A DNA stretch of 8,501 nt, taken from NCBI GenBank assembly GCA_937925525.1, contig CALALS010000130.1, forward strand, positions 1 to 8,501, read 5' to 3'. The position numbers and the translations under genes were made by a program. Below the pieces are notes generated by a model, which had not been told where the DNA came from, searched no databases, and saw only the letters and a program-made list of their open reading frames with translations. This DNA comes from an uncultured Flavobacteriales bacterium. Its GTDB lineage: Bacteria > Bacteroidota > Bacteroidia > Flavobacteriales_E > Vicingaceae. Shown piece after piece: positions 1 to 5,735 of this stretch. Positions within the stretch are counted from its first letter, which is position 1. Each line of letters begins with the position of its first letter.

Positions 1-1482
1 CTCCACGGCTTGTGAAATATCATACCTATCGACATAATCTCCGAAAACGTTTTTTGTGTTCTTATCTTTTAGTTCGATAGGTGTACCTGTGAATCCAATA
101 TATGTAGCATTAGGTAAAGCATCTCTGAGATATTTTGCAAGTCCGTATGTTACCTTAGTCCCAACCGTTTCATTTGTGCCCTCTTCTTTTATCTCTTTAA
201 ACCTTGCTTCAAATCCATATTGACTTCTGTGTGCTTCATCAACTATGACAACAATATTTCTTCTATCCGATAGTTCTTCATAAACGGATTTTTCTTCATC
301 CGGAGCAAACTTCTGTATAGTGCTGAATACAATTCCTCCGCTTGCAACCCTCAACAGCTCCTTTACATGCTTCATATTTTCAGCTTGCACTGGCTCTTGT
401 CTTAATAGCTGCTTTGATGAGGCAAATGTATCAAATAACTGCTGGTCGAGATCATTCCTGTCAGTAATAACAAGTATCGTAGGATTATGCATCTCTTCGG
501 ATGTGATAAGCTTTCCGGCATAAAATACCATCGAAAGACTCTTGCCTGAACCTTGTGTGTGCCAAATGACTCCGCCCTTTCTGTTACCGCCTTCTTTCGA
601 TGCATCAATAGTTGAATTCACGGCTTTATTTACAGCGTAATACTGATGATATGCGGTAAGTATCTTAATTGTCTCAACCTCTGCAAGCCCTGTTCGAGGA
701 TCAGTCTTTTTAATCTCCTCGAATAGCACAAAATTCTTAATAAGGTCAAGAAGTGTCGTTTTATTGAACATTCCCTTTATAAGAGTTTCAATCTGGGGAA
801 TGAATCTTGAAGCTTCCTTATCACCATCTATACTCTTCCACGACATGAAACGGCTCTGGTCAGCTGAAAGACTTCCGGCTTTTGCTTCATGTCCATCTGA
901 AATAACGCATATCTCATTAAATGTAAAAAGTGACGGTGTGATTGCTTTGTAAGACTGTAATTTTTTATATGCCTTTTCAATCGTTGCGTTTTCATCAAGT
1001 GCATTCTTCAGCTCAATTAAAACAAGAGGAATACCGTTTATAAAAAGAAGTACATCTGTTCTTATATTCTGATTCTTCTCAGTTATGATGTATTGGTTAA
1101 CAGCAAGGTACTCATTGTTATCAGGATTATCGAAGTCAATCAATGCAACTTCGTAACTCCTGTCAAAACCATCCTCCTGGTAAGAAACTTTGACCTTTTC
1201 TGTAAGATATGTATGGAATGTCTTATTGTTTTCAATCAGGTTAGGTGTATTAATGCGATCTAATTTCTTTATTGCCTCTTCCCTATACTCCTCCGGTATG
1301 TCGGGGTTTATTTTCTCGACTGCTCGCCTTAACCTATTCAAAAGAAGTATCTGCTCATAGCTCTCTCTTTCCGAATGTTCGGCTGTAGGTGCTATCTCTA
1401 CTCCATTAACATAATCCCAACCTAGAGATTGAAGGATTTCGATAGAAAGGTATTCAATATGATTTTCGGTAATAGGTTTCAT
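1..1482 (-). CDS. hsdR: Type I restriction enzyme R subunit HsdR, N-terminal half (runs off the window edge)
   Basis: HsdR is the ATP-dependent translocase and endonuclease subunit of a type I restriction complex (R2M2S). It acts on unmethylated DNA in the cytoplasm. I translated the frame by hand: 494 codons are open with no stop, and the gene continues past position 1. Family members are usually about 1000 residues, so roughly half is present. The nuclease domain shows the PD-(D/E)XK pattern with D142 in RTDVLLF, then E157 and K159 in LIELKN. The SF2 helicase motor follows: HQYYAVNKA (279-287), Walker A TQGSGKS (309-315), VITDRNDLD motif Ia (339-347), DEAH box (415-418) and GFTGTP (463-468). 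The ATG overlaps the hsdS stop by one base (TAATG), which implies translational coupling. The visible part looks intact and functional. Identity is very secure; whether the missing C-terminal half is intact cannot be judged. Confidence 0.96.
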   Translation of the reverse strand, partial: MKPITENHIEYLSIEILQSLGWDYVNGVEIAPTAEHSERESYEQILLLNRLRRAVEKINPDIPEEYREEAIKKLDRINTPNLIENNKTFHTYLTEKVKVSYQEDGFDRSYEVALIDFDNPDNNEYLAVNQYIITEKNQNIRTDVLLFINGIPLVLIELKNALDENATIEKAYKKLQSYKAITPSLFTFNEICVISDGHEAKAGSLSADQSRFMSWKSIDGDKEASRFIPQIETLIKGMFNKTTLLDLIKNFVLFEEIKKTDPRTGLAEVETIKILTAYHQYYAVNKAVNSTIDASKEGGNRKGGVIWHTQGSGKSLSMVFYAGKLITSEEMHNPTILVITDRNDLDQQLFDTFASSKQLLRQEPVQAENMKHVKELLRVASGGIVFSTIQKFAPDEEKSVYEELSDRRNIVVIVDEAHRSQYGFEARFKEIKEEGTNETVGTKVTYGLAKYLRDALPNATYIGFTGTPIELKDKNTKNVFGDYVDRYDISQAVE

Positions 1483-2630
1483 TACATTTTCACCCTCACC
1501 TCTCCGCTCATTAGCTTTGGAAGAAGCACGTCTCGTAGATTGGTTAAAGTTTGTATTTCACTTAGATTATGTTTGATCTTACTAAAAAATGGAGTAACAG
1601 TAATGTTGAATTTCTTAAAACTATCAATAGTTGGCGTTATCAATTCAGTATTTTTTAAGTCGGACTGAGTCATTAATGGCTGTGTGCTTCCAACATTAAA
1701 GCTCTCATAATCCATTCTTTTCATATAGAAATAAATCGGATAAAAATAAAAGTCTTTTTTATGTTTTATAATTAAAACATTATCTGTTATCCAAACTTTC
1801 TCATTTGATATAACAACTTTTCCTAAAGTTCCAACTCTTCCAGTTAAAATTACTTTATCACTATATAAGTAATTATTGGTTTTTCCTATTTCACCATTTG
1901 CTCCAAGTACTTTATAAAGTCCATCATCTTTAAAATCATTTCTCTTTAAACCCTTTCCAGTTGTTACATCGGCAAATTCACTAAAGGACAATATCTCCCA
2001 CTCTTCCTCTGCCTCCTCAATGAACCATTGCCTGAATAATGTCTCGGCTGTTTGTTCAAGTGTTTCGTTTTGCTTATGAAGAAGTTCTATCTTATCATCT
2101 AAACTGGACAATATTTTCACAATACTATCCATTTCTTCTATATTAGATGGTAACAACACAGGGAAACCTCTTAAAAAACCCAATGTAATATATGGTTGAC
2201 TGGTTCCACTTTTATTTGAATCTATTATAAACTTTCCTAATCTTGAATTAATAAAATAATATAACCATTGTGCCTTTAACCTATCATAAACTTTAAATAA
2301 TCCAACATTCTTTACAGCATAATCTGGATTTTTCTCTTTCTCTAAATAACAAAATCCGCAATACTCTCCAATCATGCTAATAATTACATCCCATTGATTA
2401 ACCTGGCTTCTTTTATTAATTTCATCAAAATCTAATTGGCTTATGAAATATGCTTTATCGAAGTCAATCTTCGAACCCTTAATATGTTTTGATGTAATTA
2501 AAAATTTCCCTGACTCCTTTCTTTTAGGACTATCATGGGTTCCATCAGTTATTCTTGAGCAATAATCACTTGCTGAAATAAAATTCCAGCCCTCAGGAAT
2601 CTTTCCATATGGTGTTTCTTTGAAACTCAT
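1482..2630 (-). CDS. hsdS: Type I restriction-modification specificity subunit HsdS
   Basis: HsdS is the DNA-recognition subunit that directs both methylation (with HsdM) and restriction (with HsdR) to a bipartite target. The 382 residues show the usual two-half layout. Target recognition domain 1 spans about 10-165 and ends near SGTSQPYITLGFLRGFPV. A central helical spacer follows (about 166-205, with SLDDKIELLHKQNETLEQ and ETLFRQWF). TRD2 is about 211-340, with the matching half-repeat motif GSTQPLMTQSDLKNTEL. The distal helical region ends in LRDVLLPKLMSGEVRV. Length and order are normal and no frameshift is seen. The ATG follows the hsdM TAA with no spacing, and no good ribosome site precedes it, so translation is probably coupled to hsdM. 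GC content is mosaic: by hand count both TRDs are about 28% GC, while about 120 bases of the central conserved region are near 40%, as expected if TRDs are exchanged by recombination. The target sequence cannot be read from this. Confidence 0.95.
   Translation of the reverse strand: MSFKETPYGKIPEGWNFISASDYCSRITDGTHDSPKRKESGKFLITSKHIKGSKIDFDKAYFISQLDFDEINKRSQVNQWDVIISMIGEYCGFCYLEKEKNPDYAVKNVGLFKVYDRLKAQWLYYFINSRLGKFIIDSNKSGTSQPYITLGFLRGFPVLLPSNIEEMDSIVKILSSLDDKIELLHKQNETLEQTAETLFRQWFIEEAEEEWEILSFSEFADVTTGKGLKRNDFKDDGLYKVLGANGEIGKTNNYLYSDKVILTGRVGTLGKVVISNEKVWITDNVLIIKHKKDFYFYPIYFYMKRMDYESFNVGSTQPLMTQSDLKNTELITPTIDSFKKFNITVTPFFSKIKHNLSEIQTLTNLRDVLLPKLMSGEVRVKM
1493..1505 (-). promoter_or_regulatory. 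Purine-rich Shine-Dalgarno-like site for hsdR
   Basis: The minus strand reads GGAGAGGTGAGGG inside the last codons of hsdS, 10 bases before the hsdR ATG at 1482. It is the only clearly SD-like sequence at any start in this window. It supports choosing that ATG and reinitiation after the overlapping hsdS stop. The same bases encode the conserved HsdS tail (SGEVRV), so part of the match may be coincidental. Confidence 0.45.
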
Positions 2631-4160
2631 TTAAATATCCAATTTTAAAATGTTTTCTATAATACTTTTATTCAATTCCTCCTCCTGCCTCATCTGCTCT
2701 TCCAGTTCCGACTTTAGGCTTGTGAACTTCTCTTCAAAATTGAAATCATCTTCCTCATCTGCCAGCCCTACAAAACGTCCCGGAGTTAAAACAAAATTGA
2801 GCTTCTCCACTTCCTCGATAGATGCACTTTTACAGAATCCTGCTATGTCTTCATAGCTTCCATCCTTATTCCTCCAGTTATGATATATATTTGCAATATC
2901 CGCTATATCCTTTTCTGATAAATCCCGGTTCCTTCGGTCTATCATAAAGCCCATGTTCCTGGCATCGATGAATAGAATTTCGTTTTGCCTGTTTCGGAAT
3001 TTACCATTTGCTTTGCTCCTTGAAAGTATCCATAGGCAAGCCGGTATCTGTGTATTAAGAAAAAGTTTCGGCGGAAGATTCACTATACAGTCAACAAGAT
3101 TTGCCTTTATCATCGCCTTTCTAATCTCTCCCTCGTTGCTCGTCTGTGATGTAAGGGATCCTTTTGATAAAACTACTCCTGCTGTACCATTAGGAGCAAG
3201 ATGGTATATTATATGCATTAGCCAGGCGTAGTTAGCATTATTAACCGGCGGCGGAAGCTTTTTTCCCAGCACATCCCACCTTGCATCATCTCTTAACATA
3301 TTACCGCTCCAGTCTCCATCATTAAAAGGCGGGTTAGCTAAAATGAAATCTGCTTTCAAATCTTTATGCAAATCATTTAAAAAGCTTCCTTCATTATTCC
3401 ACTTCACATTACTGCTGTCTATTGTCCTGATTGATAAATTCATCTTACATAGTCTCCAGGTCGTCTGGTTGCTCTCCTGACCGTATATTGCAATCCTATC
3501 TGAAGGATTTAAAGCTAGTTTCTTTCCGTTACTTTTCTTGTAGTGGTCACTATGGGCATTAACAAACTTTTCACTTTGAACGAACATTCCCCCGGAACCA
3601 CAACAAGGATCAAAGACTCTTCCTTCATAAGGTTCAATCAATTCAACAAGCAATCTTACAACGCTGGTTGGAGTATAAAATTGACCTGCCTTTTTTTTTT
3701 TTTTTAATGCAAATTGCTCAAGAAAGTATTCATAAATTTTATCGAGCTGGTCGTTGCTTTTAGTTTCACTTTTTTCATATCCTCTGGGCAAAACTCCTCT
3801 TAATGATTCATTATCTTTCTCAATCCAATCCATTGCATCATCTATGTCTTTACCAATTGATGGAAGCTTCGCTCTGCCCTGTAAGTATTTCCACCTAGCC
3901 TTCTCCGGTACAAAGAATATTTTCTCAGCTTTATACTCATCCTTATCTTCTGGATCAGCACCGGCATACTCTCCTTCACCTTTCTCAAGCTTCTCTCTCA
4001 GTTCTTCATATGCATCTGATATATATTTCAAAAAGATTAACCCTAAGGCTATATGTTTGTACTCAGCTGCATCAATGTTCTTCTTTAGTTTGTTTGCCGC
4101 ACCCCAAAGCTTCTTTACCAAAGACTCTTCTTTAGGTTCTTTTTTATTACTTTTTGTCAA
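2631..4160 (-). CDS. hsdM: Type I restriction-modification DNA adenine methyltransferase subunit HsdM
   Basis: HsdM transfers a methyl group from S-adenosylmethionine to the N6 of adenine in the target chosen by HsdS. The 509 residues include the N-terminal helical HsdM domain (about 13-150, with AAEYKHIALGLIFLKYISDA at 31-50), GQFYTP (159-164), SAM-binding motif I DPCCGSGGM (184-192) and catalytic motif IV NPPF (276-279). Length and motif order are normal. The start is TTG: between the in-frame stop at 4247-4245 and codon 110 there is no ATG, and the sequence beginning MTKSNKK resembles the usual HsdM N-terminus. No Shine-Dalgarno sequence is visible. Residues 153-157 are five lysines encoded by a homopolymeric A tract, at a place where homologues usually carry a mixed sequence ending in KK before GGQFYTP. 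This is the first gene of the hsdMSR operon, so its frame probably controls the whole system. Confidence 0.96.
   Translation of the reverse strand: MTKSNKKEPKEESLVKKLWGAANKLKKNIDAAEYKHIALGLIFLKYISDAYEELREKLEKGEGEYAGADPEDKDEYKAEKIFFVPEKARWKYLQGRAKLPSIGKDIDDAMDWIEKDNESLRGVLPRGYEKSETKSNDQLDKIYEYFLEQFALKKKKKAGQFYTPTSVVRLLVELIEPYEGRVFDPCCGSGGMFVQSEKFVNAHSDHYKKSNGKKLALNPSDRIAIYGQESNQTTWRLCKMNLSIRTIDSSNVKWNNEGSFLNDLHKDLKADFILANPPFNDGDWSGNMLRDDARWDVLGKKLPPPVNNANYAWLMHIIYHLAPNGTAGVVLSKGSLTSQTSNEGEIRKAMIKANLVDCIVNLPPKLFLNTQIPACLWILSRSKANGKFRNRQNEILFIDARNMGFMIDRRNRDLSEKDIADIANIYHNWRNKDGSYEDIAGFCKSASIEEVEKLNFVLTPGRFVGLADEEDDFNFEEKFTSLKSELEEQMRQEEELNKSIIENILKLDI
3691..3705 (-). repeat. A15 homopolymeric tract inside hsdM (candidate contingency locus)
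   Basis: Fifteen consecutive T on the plus strand are A15 in the coding strand. The run covers the last base of Leu152 and most of the codons for Lys153-157. The present length keeps hsdM in frame. With 14 A the frame reads K4-RQVNFILQPAL then TAA (167 residues). With 16 A it reads K5-GRSILYSNQRCKIAC then TGA (172 residues). Both products lack motif I and motif IV. Such tracts are prone to replication slippage and to RNA polymerase slippage. The count depends on the given sequence, and homopolymers are also a common place for sequencing error, although the in-frame reading argues against one here. Confidence 0.9.
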
Positions 4161-4478
4161 TTTTTGTGTGTTTAATAAAGGAAGTTGTTCTATAAATAAT
4201 AGGAATTTACGAAAAATAAAATTAAATAAGGATAGGTTTAAATGTTATAATCTTGTTAGTTGAGCCCAATTTGTAAACCAGACATATTTATATCACAAAA
4301 TCCCCATTAATTACCATTTTTAGTAATCTTTGACCATAAATTTGTATTTCTTTTGTTTAAACTAAAATTGGCAAGTAAGATCCAGAGGTGAGGACTAATG
4401 GAAAGTAGTAATTATGTGCATTCTAATAATTTTTGAAATCTAATGTGTTAATTTAGGATCTTTATGTAGAACATTTTA
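4161..4478. other. Intergenic gap between the GH19 gene and hsdM
   Basis: This is 318 bases of AT-rich sequence with no supported gene. It should hold the hsdM promoter, read leftward. No match to the Bacteroidota consensus (TTTG, about 19 bases, TAnnTTTG) has correct spacing: TTTG and TATGTCTG occur on the minus strand near 4300-4280 but are only 9 bases apart. No strong terminator follows the GH19 gene. The best hairpin is a weak 5-base stem AGAAC/GTTCT (4468-4472 with 4483-4487) that overlaps the end of the coding region and has no U tract. Read-through from the upstream pair into hsdM is therefore possible. Confidence 0.6.
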
Positions 4479-5732
4479 TTAAGTTCTTAATTTATTTTTA
4501 CAATTTTCGTACTTAATTATTTTTTTTAGAATCGACAAATATTTCCTTCTTTCCAACAAACCATTTGCACCACCATTGACTAAATAACTTATCACATCGA
4601 CTAAATCTTTTTCAGCAATAAAATTAAAATCAATTGTCCCATAAGTTTTTTCATTTTCATTTTTATATTTATACTTTATAATCTTTTTTGGAAATGAAGG
4701 ATTGTTTTTTTTAACCCAGCTTGGCGATGAGCTAGAAGGTTTCCATATCTTCCCAACTGAAAGTTTTTTACCTTGGTTCCAAAACCAACCAGCAGTATTA
4801 AAAACATGAAACAAGTCTTCTTCAATGATATTATAATCATTTACAAAATCTAAATTGGTCCCAGAATCCTGATTGTAAAATGCAGTATATATTTTATAAT
4901 TATCCATATGTGTCAGTTGCATTGCTCCTCTACCTATATAAGGTTTATATTCTTTGGAAGTATCATACTCAGTTGTTGTTTTAAACCTATCTGTTTCATG
5001 ATAAATTTGTGCTAAGAAATGAATTTTATGTATGCATTTTACTATACCGAATTTTAAGAATGTGGAATTAAGTTGCCTCAAAACAGATTTAGAAGAATTG
5101 TCTTTTAATTTGCAGTTTTTTGCATAAAAGAGTTTTGTGCTAATATTTTTACTTTTGGGATTATCACTTCTCCGTAACTCAAAAATAATTTTTTCGAATT
5201 CTTTTAATTCAATATCTCTGTTACAAAAACAATTATTGTTTTCAATATTTTCTCTAATATTATTATCAATATGCGTAAGCTTATTTTTTACTAAACCTGA
5301 CGAACTAGCCTCAACAGTTATACTTCTTCTAAAATAATAGCCAAATTTTGGCTCAGTAATGATTATAATAAAAGTCAAATCTACATGATTATATAATTCA
5401 AATATATTCGATGGTGAATTGGGTATTATAACTTCAAAATTTGCTTCGTAAAAAGAAAAATTTTCCGGTGAATATTTAGAACTTTTGTTAGCCGTTTTCT
5501 TATGACCTTTTAATTCAACTTCAACTTTATCAATTTTACCATTTACATTAATAAATACAGTCAGAGGAATAATATTATAACTTTCTTTCTTTATAATTTC
5601 CTTATTAAAGTTTGGATAAACATTGATATCCTCTATTGTTGGAAATACAACTTCTTTCTCTGGAGTTTTGATTAGTTCCCACGGACTTTCATACCCAAAC
5701 TTATCTGAAAACTCAAAAATGCTTTTTCCCAT
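4479..5732 (-). CDS. Two-part protein with C-terminal GH19 chitinase/endolysin-like domain
   Basis: The C-terminal half (about 168-405) of this 417-residue protein carries GH19 hallmarks. GH19 enzymes cleave beta-1,4 bonds in chitin or peptidoglycan. It opens with CFCNRDIELKEFEKII (168-183). Next come FLAQIYHETDRF with the expected catalytic acid E246, TTTEY with the candidate second acid E255, YIGRGAMQLTHMDNY (265-279), AGWFWNQ (314-320) and VNGGANGLLERRKYL (385-399). The N-terminal half (1-160) is rich in alternating hydrophobic residues, suggesting a beta-sandwich, and I do not recognise it. No signal peptide or membrane span is visible, so the enzyme would need lysis, phage-like delivery or a secretion machine to reach the wall. 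It starts 3 bases after the upstream stop, so it is probably co-transcribed with that gene. Hand counts give about 24-29% GC, against roughly 37-40% in its neighbours, which suggests separate acquisition. The fold assignment is good; the true substrate and role are unknown. Confidence 0.82.
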   Translation of the reverse strand: MGKSIFEFSDKFGYESPWELIKTPEKEVVFPTIEDINVYPNFNKEIIKKESYNIIPLTVFINVNGKIDKVEVELKGHKKTANKSSKYSPENFSFYEANFEVIIPNSPSNIFELYNHVDLTFIIIITEPKFGYYFRRSITVEASSSGLVKNKLTHIDNNIRENIENNNCFCNRDIELKEFEKIIFELRRSDNPKSKNISTKLFYAKNCKLKDNSSKSVLRQLNSTFLKFGIVKCIHKIHFLAQIYHETDRFKTTTEYDTSKEYKPYIGRGAMQLTHMDNYKIYTAFYNQDSGTNLDFVNDYNIIEEDLFHVFNTAGWFWNQGKKLSVGKIWKPSSSSPSWVKKNNPSFPKKIIKYKYKNENEKTYGTIDFNFIAEKDLVDVISYLVNGGANGLLERRKYLSILKKIIKYENCKNKLRT

Positions 5733-5735
5733 AAT

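Noticed and set aside
3754..4263. Plus-strand open frame of 169 codons opposite hsdM
   Set aside because: It is antisense to the strongly supported N-terminal domain of HsdM, is rich in Ser and Phe from complementing Lys/Glu codons, and has no recognisable motif.
4398..4436. Tiny plus-strand frame, MESSNYVHSNNF, preceded by a purine-rich GAGGTGAGG
   Set aside because: It has only 12 codons, lies opposite to all neighbours, and has no promoter or conservation evidence. The purine-rich stretch is probably coincidental.
4377..4462. Inverted repeat AAGATCC (4377-4383) and GGATCTT (4456-4462)
   Set aside because: Seven bases separated by 72 bases with no coherent stem between them. It does not form a plausible terminator, and one such pair is expected by chance.
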